Part shown: one piece after another, positions 51,563-61,299 of the stretch
Numbering within the stretch: position 1 is the stretch's first letter
Layout: every line of letters begins with the position of its first letter
NCBI RefSeq assembly: GCF_014863405.1
Contig: NZ_JACZZA010000002.1
Location: 310,001 to 374,000, forward strand
Source of the DNA: Dyella acidiphila
GTDB taxonomy: Bacteria > Pseudomonadota > Gammaproteobacteria > Xanthomonadales > Rhodanobacteraceae
Length of the DNA stretch: 64,000 nt
Direction of reading: 5' to 3'
The notes under the pieces: generated by a model
The model's database searches: none
What the model was told of the DNA's origin: nothing
Seen by the model: the letters and a program-made list of their open reading frames with translations, nothing else
Program-made: the position numbers and the translations under genes

Positions 51563-51807
51563 GATCCACTCCTCCTGTTTGCACTGCACGAGCACGGTTG
51601 GGGCACGTTCCCTGTGAGGAAGGCCTTGGCTCCCTGGCCTGATCCGGTGCCGTTAGCTGCTGCGGCACTAATGCGGGGGCTCAAGATTGCGTCAGCCTCC
51701 CGAATGCGAGGTGAATCCTGTGCACGGCCGTTCAGCCTGGGGCACGCGCAGGCGACCGCCGCGGGCGGTGCGCTACCATTGCGGTTTTCCGTATTCGGGA
51801 TATCCCC

Positions 51808-52575
51808 ATGCAGCTCAATCACGTGAAGGCCATAATCACCGGCGGCGCCTCCGGCCTCGGCCATGCGGTGGCCCAGCATCTGGTAGCCAACGGCGGCCAG
51901 GTCGCCCTGTTCGACGTCAATGACGAAAAGGGCCAGGAAGCAGCCAGGGCCCTGGGCGGAAAAGCACAGTTCTTCCGTACCGACGTCACCTCCGAAGACG
52001 GCGTGGCGGCGAATGTCGCGGCGGCGCGCGAGGCGATGGGCGGCCTCAACGTGGTGATCAACTGCGCCGGCATCCTCGGCGCCGGCCGCGTGCTCGGCAA
52101 GGAAGGCGCGATGCCGCTGGGCACCTTCGCCGGCACCGTAATGGTGAACCTGGTCGGCAGCTTCAATGTGGCCAAGGCCGGCGCCGCCCTGATGCAGAGC
52201 AACGAAGCCGGCGAAGACGGCGAGCGCGGCGTAATCATCAACACTGCCAGCGTGGCGGCCTACGAAGGCCAGATCGGCCAGGCGGCCTACTCCGCCTCCA
52301 AGGGCGGCGTGGTGGGCATGACCCTGCCGATGGCACGCGAGCTGTCGCGCTTCGGCATTCGCGTGGCCACTATCGCGCCGGGCATTTTCTGGACCCCGAT
52401 GGTCGACGGCATGCCGCCGCAAGTGCAGGAATCGCTGTCCGCCTCGATCCCCTTCCCTTCGCGCCTGGGCAAGCCGGAAGAATTCGCGTCCACCGTGGCC
52501 TTCATCCTGGGCAATCGCTACATCAACGGCGAGACCATCCGCCTGGATGGCGCGGTGCGGCTGCAGCCGAAATAA
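51808..52575 (+). CDS. SDR 3-hydroxyacyl-CoA dehydrogenase (HSD10-like)
   Basis: The 255-aa short-chain dehydrogenase has NAD site TGGASGLGHAV, acidic NAD selector LFDVND, NCAGI, catalytic Ser/Tyr/Lys (INTASVAAYEGQIGQAAYSASKGG) and the family end GETIRLDGAVRLQPK. The pattern fits type 2 3-hydroxyacyl-CoA dehydrogenases, which oxidise 3-hydroxy-2-methylbutyryl-CoA in isoleucine breakdown. This matches the nearby branched-chain genes. It is a single gene. Confidence 0.88.
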   Translation: MQLNHVKAIITGGASGLGHAVAQHLVANGGQVALFDVNDEKGQEAARALGGKAQFFRTDVTSEDGVAANVAAAREAMGGLNVVINCAGILGAGRVLGKEGAMPLGTFAGTVMVNLVGSFNVAKAGAALMQSNEAGEDGERGVIINTASVAAYEGQIGQAAYSASKGGVVGMTLPMARELSRFGIRVATIAPGIFWTPMVDGMPPQVQESLSASIPFPSRLGKPEEFASTVAFILGNRYINGETIRLDGAVRLQPK

Positions 52576-52629
52576 AACGCGCGCGATGTTGCGCCATCCT
52601 TTCCCATCAACCCTCGGCATTCCACTCCC

Positions 52630-53193
52630 ATGAAAGCTTCCGACGTCAAGAAAGGCAACGTGTTCGAACACGAAGGCACGGTCTATCAGGTCCGCGATAT
52701 CGAACGCAGTTCGCCGACGGCGCGCGGCGGCAACGTGACCTTCCGCTTCACGCTTTATTCGATTCCCGGCGGACGCAAGTTCGATCTCAGCCAGCGCGCG
52801 GATGACGATCTGAAAGAAGTGGACCTGGCACGTCGCCCGGCCAACTTCTCGTATATGGACGGTGACGCCTTCGTGTTCATGGACAACGAGGACTACACCC
52901 AGTACACGCTCGGCCCGGAATTGGTGGGCGACAACGCCGGCTACATCATGGAAGGCGTGGAAGGCTATTACGTGCAGGTGATCGACGATGCGCCGGTCGG
53001 CCTGCAGGTGCCCACCAGCGTGACGCTGACCGTGGTCGACACTGCGCCGGAACTGAAGGGCGCCAGCGCCACCAAGCGCACCAAGCCGGCCAAGCTCAAC
53101 ACCGGTATTGAAATCCAGGTACCCGAGTACATCACCAACGATGAAAAGGTATGGGTGAATACGCTGACCGGTGAATTCGCCGGCCGCGCGTAA
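52630..53193 (+). CDS. efpL: Elongation factor P-like protein EfpL (YeiP)
   Basis: The 187-aa EF-P paralogue has three beta-barrel domains. The tip loop reads SSPTARGGN with Arg32 in place of the modified lysine of EF-P, as in E. coli YeiP/EfpL (SPTARGA). Strong similarity continues through [22 protein letters not shown] and [25 protein letters not shown]. EfpL rescues ribosomes stalled at proline and other difficult motifs without lysine modification. ATG 52630 is a single-gene start with a weak ribosome site. Confidence 0.93.
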   Translation: MKASDVKKGNVFEHEGTVYQVRDIERSSPTARGGNVTFRFTLYSIPGGRKFDLSQRADDDLKEVDLARRPANFSYMDGDAFVFMDNEDYTQYTLGPELVGDNAGYIMEGVEGYYVQVIDDAPVGLQVPTSVTLTVVDTAPELKGASATKRTKPAKLNTGIEIQVPEYITNDEKVWVNTLTGEFAGRA

Positions 53194-53201
53194 GCGCTGA
53201 A

Positions 53202-53238
53202 CCTGCTCCCCGGCGGGGAGCAGGCCGGGACGAGGGGG
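53202..53238. repeat. Diverged GC-rich palindrome copy
   Basis: CCTGCTCCCC and GGGGAGCAGG flank GC, followed by GGGACGAGGGGG. It is a degenerate member of the palindrome family seen at 21010 and 29381. Confidence 0.7.
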
Positions 53239-53410
53239 CATCCGCACGCGCGGCTGTTTAAACGCCTCCTCCTCCCGGCTACCGCTTGCTTGCCTCCAGG
53301 CGCGCTGCAGCGCAGCGCAAGAGCGGGCGTTTTGCTTTCGTTCTGGTTACAGGCGACAGTCATTACTGCGGTAAGGCAGAATCGATGCATCCACGGCATC
53401 GTTCTTCGCC

Positions 53411-55525
53411 ATGTCCGCATCCACCTATTCGCTACGCGCCAACGTGCTGCAAAGCCTGACCGCCATCAAGCGGCCGGATGTGCCGCTGTGGGTAGTGCTG
53501 CGCAATACGGCCGCGGTCGTGCTGCCGTTGGCGGTGGGCATGCTCAGCGGTCACCAAGAGGCGGGGCTGGCGGTTGCCGCCGGTGCGCTGGATACCATGT
53601 TCTCCGACCAGCCCGGTCCTTATCGCCAGCGCTTGTGGCAGCTGTTTCTTGCCTCGCTGGCAGCCGGGCTCGCTTCGCTGTGCGGTTTCCTGATCGGCGG
53701 CGATTTGCTGCCGATCACGCTGGCCACGGCCGCCTTCGGCTTCTTCGGCGGGTTGCTGGTGGTCTTCGGCACCGACATCGCACGCGTAGGCATGACCAGC
53801 ATGATCCTGCTGGTGGTTACCGCCGCCACGCCCTCGAGCGTGCATGATGCATTCGTCGGCGCGGCGCTGATTTTTGCCGGCGGCCTGCTGCTGGCCTTGT
53901 TCTCGGTAGCGGCGTGGCCGCTGCAGCGGTATCGCCCGGAACGCTTTGCGCTGGCGGCGGTGTATCGCGGGCTGGCATCGCTGGCCGTGGAGCATGCGCA
54001 AGACGACGACGATGCACCTGCGCTCACCGATGCCATGACAGTGCTGCAGCAGACGCTGCTCGGCCGGCATCACGCGCGTGGCCGTGCGATGGAAGCTTTC
54101 GGCGTATTGCTGGAGCTGGCCGAACGCCTGCGGCTGGAGCTGGTTGCGATGAGCAATCTGCACAGCGCCGCCAATATCGTCACCCTGTTCCGCGCCGATG
54201 CCGCGCGCGTGCTCGCCGCCATTGCCGACGCACTGGAAGCGGCCGAACCGCCGGAACAGGCGGGGCGCCTGCTGCAAACGCTGCAGGCCAGCGAACGCGC
54301 ACTGCTGGACGAACATGCGCGCGAAGACAGCGTCGCCGCACATATTCATGCATTGTCCGGCCAGCTCGCGGCCGCCGTGCGCAATGCGAACTGGGCCGGT
54401 TCGCGCGGCGAAATCCGCGCCGCCGACGCGGAACTGCGGCTGCCGCGCGTGCTGCGCGGCAATGCCGCGCTGGCCACTCTGCGCGCCAATCTCAGCGTGC
54501 ATTCGGCTGCATTCCGCCATGCCATGCGCTGCGCGGTATGCCTGAGCCTGGCCCTGCTGGCCTCGCGCATCTGGCAACTGCCACATGGCTATTGGCTGCC
54601 GATGACTGCGGCGATCGTGCTGCGTCCCGATTTCGCCGCCACCTTCAACTTCGGGCTCTTACGCGTGGTGGGCACCATCCTCGGCCTGGTGCTGACCACG
54701 GCCTTGCTGCACATCACGCCGCACGATGCCTGGACACACCTGGCGCTGATGGCGCTGCTGTGCATGGCCTTCCGCTATTTGGCCACGGCGCATTACGGCA
54801 TTGCGGTGGCGGCACTGACCGGCACGGTGGTGATTTTTCTTTCCTTCGAGGGCGTGAATTCCGGCACCGCCGTGCTGGATCGCGTGCTCAACACCGCGCT
54901 GGGCAGCGGCATGGCCCTGGTGGCCTATGTGGTCTGGCCGACCTGGGAGCGTGGGCGCGCACGTGCCGCCCTGTCGGACATGCTCGATGCCTACGCCGCC
55001 TACCTGCGCGCACTGGCCTACCCGGAACGGCGCGATACGCACCGCGAAACGCGCACCGCCGTGCGCACGGCGCGCACCAATGCGCAAGCTTCGCTGGACC
55101 GCATGCAGGCGGAGCCGGCCACCCCCTCGGGCCTGCTGGAACTGGCCAATGCGCTGTTCGTCAACGGCAATCGCCTGGCCCGTACCGCGATGACGCTGGA
55201 AGCGCTGCTGCACGACTGCGACAGCCTGCCCGAACAGGTCGAAGTGACCCAGTTCGTGGAGCGCTCGGCGGCACAGCTGCATGAGCTGTCCAAGGCGCTG
55301 CGCGAATACCGCTCGGTCGAACCTGCGCCGGAGCTGCGCCACCTGCAACGCGCCCTGTCCAGCCTGCTGGCGATGGCCGACGACAAGCCGCGTGCCGAAC
55401 AACTGGTGCGCATCAGCGACCGCCTGGTCGACAACATCAACACACTGGCCTACGTGGTCGGGCGTGGCCCGCAGGAGCTGACCGCCACGCGTGGCCACGC
55501 CGGCGTCGAAAAGCGGGCGCCCTGA
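53411..55525 (+). CDS. FUSC family membrane protein (YccS/YhfK type)
   Basis: The 704-aa inner-membrane protein has the FUSC duplicated layout. The N-terminal helical bundle (residues about 28-165, ending FAGGLLLALFSVAAW) is followed by a long cytoplasmic helical region (170-370). The second bundle (375-515, with HGYWLPMTAAIVLRPDFAATFNFGLLRVVGTILG) carries the FUSC signature and is followed by a cytoplasmic helical tail. Relatives include AaeB aromatic acid efflux pumps. No MFP partner gene is adjacent, so the YccS type is more likely. Confidence 0.85.
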   Translation: MSASTYSLRANVLQSLTAIKRPDVPLWVVLRNTAAVVLPLAVGMLSGHQEAGLAVAAGALDTMFSDQPGPYRQRLWQLFLASLAAGLASLCGFLIGGDLLPITLATAAFGFFGGLLVVFGTDIARVGMTSMILLVVTAATPSSVHDAFVGAALIFAGGLLLALFSVAAWPLQRYRPERFALAAVYRGLASLAVEHAQDDDDAPALTDAMTVLQQTLLGRHHARGRAMEAFGVLLELAERLRLELVAMSNLHSAANIVTLFRADAARVLAAIADALEAAEPPEQAGRLLQTLQASERALLDEHAREDSVAAHIHALSGQLAAAVRNANWAGSRGEIRAADAELRLPRVLRGNAALATLRANLSVHSAAFRHAMRCAVCLSLALLASRIWQLPHGYWLPMTAAIVLRPDFAATFNFGLLRVVGTILGLVLTTALLHITPHDAWTHLALMALLCMAFRYLATAHYGIAVAALTGTVVIFLSFEGVNSGTAVLDRVLNTALGSGMALVAYVVWPTWERGRARAALSDMLDAYAAYLRALAYPERRDTHRETRTAVRTARTNAQASLDRMQAEPATPSGLLELANALFVNGNRLARTAMTLEALLHDCDSLPEQVEVTQFVERSAAQLHELSKALREYRSVEPAPELRHLQRALSSLLAMADDKPRAEQLVRISDRLVDNINTLAYVVGRGPQELTATRGHAGVEKRAP

Positions 55526-55601
55526 GCGGCCGCCGCCTGCATTCGGCATGGCGCCAGTCCGCTAGACAGACCCCACACCCCGCAGGCGCTACACTTGGCG
55601 C

Positions 55602-56630
55602 ATGCTGAAGATCGATACCCACGCCCACATCCTGCCGCGTGACTGGCCCAACCTGGCGGCCAAGTACGGCAATGAGGCCTTTCCGGTGATGAACCACACC
55701 GACGGCCGCCATCGCATCTACAAGGATGGAAAATTTTTCCGCGAGGTATGGGATTCCTCGTTCGATCCGCAGCACCGCATCAACGACTACGCGCGCTTCG
55801 GCGTGGACGTGCAGGTGATCTCCACCGTGCCGGTGCTGTTCTCGTATTGGGCGCCGGGCTATCAGGCGCTGGAACTGCACCGCCACCTCAACGACCACAT
55901 GGGTGCGGTATGCCGCGATTTCCCCCGGCATTACGCCGGCATCGGCACCGTGCCGCTGCAGGCGCCGGAGCTGGCGATCCGTGAACTGGAGCGCTGCATC
56001 GACGAGCTGGGTCTGTGCGGCGTGCAGATCGGTTCGCACTGCAACGAGTGGAATCTGGATGCGCCGGAACTGTTCGCATTCTTCGAAGCGGCAGCCGACC
56101 TGGGCGCGGCGATCATGGTGCATCCCTGGGACATGATGGGCGCCGCCACCATGCCCAAGTACTGGATGCCATGGCTGGTCGGCATGCCGGCCGAGCAATC
56201 GCGCGCGGCCTGCTGCCTGGCCTTCGGCGGCGTGCTGGAGCGCCTGCCGCGGCTGCGTGTGATGCTGGCCCATGGCGGCGGCAGCTTCCCCTGGACGATC
56301 GGACGCATCGAGCACGGCTTCCGCATGCGGCCGGACCTGGTCGCCACCGACAATCCGCGCAATCCGCGCGAATACCTCAAGCGGCTGTATTTCGATTCCT
56401 GCGTGCACGATCCGCAGGCGCTGCGCTATCTGCTGGATGTGACCGGCGTCGAGCGCGTGATGCTCGGCACCGACTATCCTTTCCCGCTGGGGGAGCAGGA
56501 ACCGGGCAGCGGCATCGAGGCGCTGCAATTGGATGACCCGAGCCGCGCCCGCCTGTTTCACGGTACGGCGCTGGAGTGGCTGGGATTGCCGCAACAGCGC
56601 TTCCTTTCCCAAGCACAGGAGCACGCATGA
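55602..56630 (+). CDS. Aminocarboxymuconate-semialdehyde decarboxylase (ACMSD)
   Basis: The 342-aa amidohydrolase-fold Zn enzyme decarboxylates 2-amino-3-carboxymuconate semialdehyde in the kynurenine pathway, diverting tryptophan carbon from quinolinate/NAD synthesis. Metal ligands are visible: THAHIL (His7, His9), MVHPWDMMG (His) and GTDYPFPLGE (Asp). The substrate-binding segment HDGRHRIYKDGKFFREV-like region (about 33-48) is conserved. Kynureninase follows one gene later, which supports the role. The stop overlaps the next start (ATGA). Confidence 0.92.
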   Translation: MLKIDTHAHILPRDWPNLAAKYGNEAFPVMNHTDGRHRIYKDGKFFREVWDSSFDPQHRINDYARFGVDVQVISTVPVLFSYWAPGYQALELHRHLNDHMGAVCRDFPRHYAGIGTVPLQAPELAIRELERCIDELGLCGVQIGSHCNEWNLDAPELFAFFEAAADLGAAIMVHPWDMMGAATMPKYWMPWLVGMPAEQSRAACCLAFGGVLERLPRLRVMLAHGGGSFPWTIGRIEHGFRMRPDLVATDNPRNPREYLKRLYFDSCVHDPQALRYLLDVTGVERVMLGTDYPFPLGEQEPGSGIEALQLDDPSRARLFHGTALEWLGLPQQRFLSQAQEHA

Positions 56631-57148
56631 ATTTCCGGCGTTACATGATCGCGGCCAGCGCTTTGCTGCTGGGCGGCATTGCAGTGGCCCAGGCCGACGA
56701 CGTCAGCATGGCATCCGGCAGCGTGCACTTCAGCACGCCGGCCAACTGGGTGGGCATCATGCAGGTCGACGGCGATCCGGAAGTACGCGTATTCCAGGTA
56801 CCCGATCCCTCGCCCAGCGCCAGCACCACTCTCGCGCGCGTCAGCGTGACGGTGAAGCAGGTGACGAACATGCAGGACTTCAACAGCTACGTCGGCGGCG
56901 CGGTCGCCAAGGCCAAGCAGTTGAAGGACTATCAGCCGGGCCAGAGCGGTTCGAGCGACCAGAACAGCTTCGTCTACACCGCCAGCGAAAGCGGTACGGC
57001 CTACACCTATGTGGAACGCTACTGGTTCCGCGACGGTCACGCGATCCAGCTGCGTTGCGCCCGCCCCTCGGCCAGCCAGGCCGGGCAGTCCTGGGCGGCA
57101 ACGTTCGACAAGGGTTGCAGTTCGATCGCCTCGACCCTGGGCGCCTGA
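56627..57148 (+). CDS. Exported protein of unknown function between kynurenine genes
   Basis: The 173-aa protein has signal peptide YMIAASALLLGGIAVAQA. The mature beta-rich domain has GSVHFSTPANWVGIMQVDG and YTYVERYWFRDGHAIQLRCARP, with one Cys near the end (KGCSSIAST) that could bond the Cys in LRCARP. It looks like the PsbP/DUF-type small periplasmic folds. It overlaps the ACMSD stop and precedes kynU by 55 bases, so it is in the same operon, but no periplasmic step is known in this pathway. Confidence 0.65.
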   Translation: MNFRRYMIAASALLLGGIAVAQADDVSMASGSVHFSTPANWVGIMQVDGDPEVRVFQVPDPSPSASTTLARVSVTVKQVTNMQDFNSYVGGAVAKAKQLKDYQPGQSGSSDQNSFVYTASESGTAYTYVERYWFRDGHAIQLRCARPSASQAGQSWAATFDKGCSSIASTLGA

Positions 57149-57203
57149 TCTATCTTCCCGGCATGCCGCGCACGCGGCATGCCTACCAAGCTGGAATGCA
57201 CCG

Positions 57204-58484
57204 ATGTCCGCACCCTATGAAGCCACCGCCGCCTGGGCCCAGGCACGCGACGCCGCCGACCCGCTGCGCACGTTCCGCGATGAATTTCTGATTCCGCCGC
57301 ACGCCGGCGGCGACAGTCATTACTTCTGCGGCAACTCGCTGGGCCTGCAGCCACGCGCAGTGCGCGACGCGCTGAATGCGGAGCTCGACTACTGGGGCGA
57401 GCTGGGCGTGGAAGGCCATTTCAAGGGCCGCCTGCCGTGGATGGACTATCACGAATTCGTGCGCGATCACCTGGCCGAAGTGGTGGGCGCGCAGCCCGGC
57501 GAAGTCGTCGCGATGAACACGCTGGGCGTGAATCTGCACCTGATGATGGTGAGCTTCTATCGCCCCACGCCGGACCGCCACGCGATCCTGATCGAGGCCG
57601 GTGCGTTTCCCACCGATCGCTATGCGGTGGAATCGCAGATCCGTTATCACGGCTTCAGCCCCAAGCTCTCGCTGATCGAACTGGAAAGCGACGAACCGAA
57701 CGGCACCCTCTCGCTGCAGGCGATCGAGCGCGCGCTGGCCGAACACGGTTCGCGCATCGCGCTGGTGATGTTGCCGGGCGTGCAATACCGCACCGGCCAA
57801 GCCTTCGATCTGAAGGCGATTACCGAGTTGGCGCATCAGTACGGCTGCACCGTGGGTTTCGACCTGGCCCATGCGGTGGGCAATCTGCCGCTGCAACTGC
57901 ACGACAGCGGCGCCGATTTCGCCATCTGGTGCAGCTACAAATATCTCAACGGCGGCCCGGGTGCGGTCGGCGGCGCCTTTGTGCATGCACGTCACGCGCA
58001 TGCCACCCTGCCGCGCTTTGCCGGCTGGTGGGGCCACGACAAGCACACGCGTTTCCAGATGGGGCCGGAGTTTGTGCCGACGCCGGGCGCGGACGGCTGG
58101 CAGCTGTCCAATCCGCCGATTCTCGCCCTGGTACCGCTGCGTATTTCGCTGGAGCTATTTCATCGCGCCGGCATGTCGCGTCTGCGCGAAAAATCGCTGC
58201 AGCTCACCGGCTATCTGGAGTGGCTGGTACAAAACCAGCTGCCCGACCTGCTGCAGATCGTCACGCCCGCGGAAACCGCACGCCGCGGCGCGCAGTTGTC
58301 GATCCGGGTACTGGGCGGCCGCGAGCAGGGGCGCGCGCTGTTCGACTATCTGGTCGAAGACGGCATCATCGGCGACTGGCGCGAACCGGACGTGATCCGC
58401 ATCTCGCCCGCGCCGCTCTACAACCGCTTTGCCGATTGCCTGGCCTTTGCCACCGCGGTACGCCGCTGGAAAGACCAGGCCTGA
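57204..58484 (+). CDS. kynU: Kynureninase
   Basis: The 426-aa PLP enzyme cleaves kynurenine or 3-hydroxykynurenine to anthranilate or 3-hydroxyanthranilate plus alanine. Lys246 in WCSYKYLNGGPGAVGG binds PLP. DLAHAVGNLPLQLHD holds the Asp to the pyridine nitrogen, and YFCGNSLGLQPRAV and FAGWWGHDKHTRFQM are family motifs. ATG 57204 is preferred to the longer in-frame extension because family similarity starts here. It shares an operon with ACMSD. Confidence 0.95.
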   Translation: MSAPYEATAAWAQARDAADPLRTFRDEFLIPPHAGGDSHYFCGNSLGLQPRAVRDALNAELDYWGELGVEGHFKGRLPWMDYHEFVRDHLAEVVGAQPGEVVAMNTLGVNLHLMMVSFYRPTPDRHAILIEAGAFPTDRYAVESQIRYHGFSPKLSLIELESDEPNGTLSLQAIERALAEHGSRIALVMLPGVQYRTGQAFDLKAITELAHQYGCTVGFDLAHAVGNLPLQLHDSGADFAIWCSYKYLNGGPGAVGGAFVHARHAHATLPRFAGWWGHDKHTRFQMGPEFVPTPGADGWQLSNPPILALVPLRISLELFHRAGMSRLREKSLQLTGYLEWLVQNQLPDLLQIVTPAETARRGAQLSIRVLGGREQGRALFDYLVEDGIIGDWREPDVIRISPAPLYNRFADCLAFATAVRRWKDQA

Positions 58485-59438
58485 TTACGCGGCCGGCTCC
58501 AGCTGCGCCAGCACTTGATCCACACGCCGCTGCAGCGCGCCCAGCGGCGTGTAGTGGCTGATATCGAAGTGCCCTGAATTCTGTTCCAGCTGGACCAGGC
58601 CGAAGCCGGATCGCAGCTGCTGGCGCAGGTTTTCATACAGCTCCATCACCGCGCTGGCCGAGTCTCGCGCAGACGCGGGAATGTCATCGAGCGAATAGCG
58701 CCTGACCCGCTTGGTGTCGTAGTAGCTGCCGGCCTGCGCCAGATCGACGCGCAACGCCAGCCCGAGATCGCGGAACACGGTTTCATCGATATCTTCATGC
58801 ACCACCGCATGCACCGTCGGCAGGTTGCGCAGCATGCGGATATACAGGCCGATCACGCGCACAAAGCTGGCCAGTACCGATTCGCAACTGGCGGCGGCAT
58901 TCCCGTTGAGCTCGGCCAGGCCGCGTGTAGACATCAGCACATCGATGGGATTGCGGAAGGTGAACACATAGTGCGCGCGATAAAAATAGCGGCACTGGAA
59001 ATCGAATACCTGCTGGCAGGTTGGCTGCGCCCGCTCCGGATTGATGACGATCTTGCTGCCCACGTAGCGATAAAGCGTGGCCAGGTGGCGCAGGTATTCC
59101 GACCATGCGGCATCGCCGCTGAAGAACGCCGGACAGAAACTGCTCTTGGTTTCCTGGTTGCCCCAGGAACGATGCATGGCGTTATAGCGGGCGGCGAAAT
59201 TGGGCGTGCCCGGATCGTCGTGAAATGCCGGCTCGCCGAACAGAAAAATATCGCGCGAATCGTTGAGCGCGTTTTGCAGCACGGTGGTACCGCTGCGCGC
59301 GGCGCCGAGCACGAACAAGCCCTGGGTATCGATCGCGCGTGTGTTTTCGGCCATCGTCGACGCTGCAGCCACCGGCGCAGTCTCGACCGGCAGCTCCGGC
59401 CGCCGTGACGACAACAGATCCCGCATTCGCCTTGGCAT
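58485..59438 (-). CDS. Sulfotransferase family protein
   Basis: The 317-aa enzyme has the 5'-phosphosulfate loop VLGAARSGTTVLQNALND near residue 43 and a 3'-phosphate-binding segment YVFTFRNPIDVLMSTRGLAEL. It is expected to transfer sulfate from PAPS to an unknown acceptor. The first 35 residues are low-complexity. It has no signal peptide. It is convergent with kynU, with stop codons adjacent. Confidence 0.85.
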   Translation of the reverse strand: MPRRMRDLLSSRRPELPVETAPVAAASTMAENTRAIDTQGLFVLGAARSGTTVLQNALNDSRDIFLFGEPAFHDDPGTPNFAARYNAMHRSWGNQETKSSFCPAFFSGDAAWSEYLRHLATLYRYVGSKIVINPERAQPTCQQVFDFQCRYFYRAHYVFTFRNPIDVLMSTRGLAELNGNAAASCESVLASFVRVIGLYIRMLRNLPTVHAVVHEDIDETVFRDLGLALRVDLAQAGSYYDTKRVRRYSLDDIPASARDSASAVMELYENLRQQLRSGFGLVQLEQNSGHFDISHYTPLGALQRRVDQVLAQLEPAA

Positions 59439-59501
59439 CGCAGCACGGCCCTCTTTCCCGAAGCGGGCAGTATGCCTTAGCGCAGGCAGCGGGTAGAACC
59501 C

Positions 59502-59522
59502 GGCGCCCAGACGATGGGCGCC
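59502..59522 (-). terminator. Possible terminator hairpin of the hemerythrin gene
   Basis: GGCGCCCA and TGGGCGCC form an 8-bp stem with a five-base loop, 25 bases after the hemerythrin stop. Only a weak T-containing tail follows. Confidence 0.35.
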
Positions 59523-59546
59523 GTGGCTCGGCTGCTCGTCGTCAGG

Positions 59547-59957
59547 CTAGACGTGCTCGGCCAGCGGATACAGCTCGCGGTTTTCGCGCTGCACGCGCAG
59601 GTGCAAGGCTTTGAATACATTGTTGGCGTCGCTGCGAAAACCTTCCGGGTCCTTGCTGATCTTGCCGACCAGGTTCCAGCGCGACACGAAGCTGGCGTAA
59701 GCGCCGGCCAAATCGCCCATTTCCTGCTGAAACTGCCGGCCAGTCTGCGCTACCTGCTGATCTGCGGCATTGGCCAGCGCCGGATACAGCACGCGATCCT
59801 CGGCGGCCAGATGCAATTTGATCGCCGAGCTCATCGTCACCAGCTGGCTGACGATGGCGTCGGCATGCTCCTGCACACCGCTCTGCACCAGCTCACGCAA
59901 GGCCGTGACCGCGGCCAGCAATTCCACATGCTCGCGTTTGAATTTGTCGATGTTCAT
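59547..59957 (-). CDS. Hemerythrin domain protein
   Basis: The 136-aa four-helix protein starts MNIDKFKREHVELL (His10), then has KLHLAAEDRVLYPAL (His and Glu iron ligands) and ALHLRVQRENRELYPLAEHV with further His/Glu. It probably binds a di-iron centre and senses or scavenges oxygen, NO or peroxide. ATG 59957 follows GGGGAGGGGAG and is preferred to a 40-codon longer frame with no similarity. Confidence 0.87.
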   Translation of the reverse strand: MNIDKFKREHVELLAAVTALRELVQSGVQEHADAIVSQLVTMSSAIKLHLAAEDRVLYPALANAADQQVAQTGRQFQQEMGDLAGAYASFVSRWNLVGKISKDPEGFRSDANNVFKALHLRVQRENRELYPLAEHV

Positions 59958-60027
59958 GGCTCCCCTCCCCGGTGGTTCCATGACAGCTATCGGCGGGAGC
60001 CGCGGCGGGCTTGAGCGGGGCCGCCGC

Positions 60028-61299
60028 TCAGGCCGGGTCGAGGCGGCTGGCGGCGTGCCGGACCTGCCCTTCGCCACGCACCACGAAGCGCTCCACGGTC
60101 AGCGCCTCGGCGCCCATCGGCCCGTAGGCATGCAGGCGGGTGGTGGAAATGCCGATCTCCGCGCCCAGCCCCAGCTCGCCGCCGTCGGAAAAACGCGAAG
60201 AAGCATTGATCATCACCACGGCGGAACGGATCGCCTGGATAAAGCGCCGCGCCGACACCTCCTCGCGGGTGGCGATCACTTCCGTGTGGTCGGAACCGAA
60301 GCGCTGGATATGCCCGATCGCCGCGCCCAGGTCGTCGACCACGCGCACAGCGATTATCAGATCGAGAAACTCCGCAGCGTAGTCTTCATCGACCGCCGCG
60401 CGCATGCCCGGCACCAGCGCGCGCGAACGTTCGCAGCCGCGCACTTCCACGCCGCGCTCTTCGAGCACCTGCGCCGCCTTTGGCAAGAACGAGGCCGCGA
60501 TATCGCGATGGACCAGCAAGGTCTCCAGCGCGTTGCAGACGCCGGGGCGCGAGGTCTTGCCGTCCACCAGCAGGTTCAGTGCAAGGGCTTCATCGGCAGA
60601 GGCGTCGACAAACAGATGGCATACGCCTTTGTAGTGCTTGATCACCGGCACGCGCGCATGCTCGGCCACGAAACGGATCAGGCCTTCGCCGCCGCGCGGA
60701 ATGGCCAGGTCGACGATGTCGCTGAGCTGCAGCAATTCGACCATGGTTTCGCGTCGCAGATCTTCGATCATGGTCAGCGCCGCGGCGGGCAGGTCGTGGC
60801 GCTCCAATACCTCGCGCAGCACCTGCGCAATGGCAATATTCGAATGCACCGCCTCCGAGCCGCCACGCAGGATGACGGCATTGCCGGCCATCAGGCATAG
60901 CGCTGCGGCATCGGCGGTGACGTTCGGGCGCGCTTCGTAAATCATCGCGATCACGCCCAGCGGGATACGCACGCGTTCCAACTGCAAACCATTGGGGCGC
61001 GTCTCGCGGCGGGTCACCAGGCCGACCGGATCCGGCAGCGCGGCAATCTCGCGCACGGCGTTGGCGATGGCGGCCACCCGCGCCTGGTCCAGGCGCAGGC
61101 GATCCAGCATGGCGCCCTGCACGCCTTTGGCGCTGGCCTGCTGCAGGTCGCGTGCATTGGCGGCAAGAATGGTTTCGCTTGCCGCTTCCAGCGCGGCCGC
61201 CATGTCGTGCAGCAGCTTGCGCTTGCTGTCGGTGTCGAGCGTAAACATCACCTGTGCCGCATCGCGGCAAGCCAATGCCAGTGTGCGAACTTCGCTCAT
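60028..61299 (-). CDS. proA: Gamma-glutamyl phosphate reductase
   Basis: The 423-aa NADPH-dependent enzyme reduces gamma-glutamyl phosphate to glutamate semialdehyde in proline synthesis. It is of the ALDH fold, with [23 protein letters not shown], the NADP loop [16 protein letters not shown] and catalytic Cys in [16 protein letters not shown]. The start overlaps the proB stop by four bases. Confidence 0.95.
   Translation of the reverse strand: MSEVRTLALACRDAAQVMFTLDTDSKRKLLHDMAAALEAASETILAANARDLQQASAKGVQGAMLDRLRLDQARVAAIANAVREIAALPDPVGLVTRRETRPNGLQLERVRIPLGVIAMIYEARPNVTADAAALCLMAGNAVILRGGSEAVHSNIAIAQVLREVLERHDLPAAALTMIEDLRRETMVELLQLSDIVDLAIPRGGEGLIRFVAEHARVPVIKHYKGVCHLFVDASADEALALNLLVDGKTSRPGVCNALETLLVHRDIAASFLPKAAQVLEERGVEVRGCERSRALVPGMRAAVDEDYAAEFLDLIIAVRVVDDLGAAIGHIQRFGSDHTEVIATREEVSARRFIQAIRSAVVMINASSRFSDGGELGLGAEIGISTTRLHAYGPMGAEALTVERFVVRGEGQVRHAASRLDPA

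Noticed and set aside
51559-53247. 562-codon minus-strand frame over the SDR and efpL genes
   Set aside because: It covers two clear plus-strand genes and has shadow composition.
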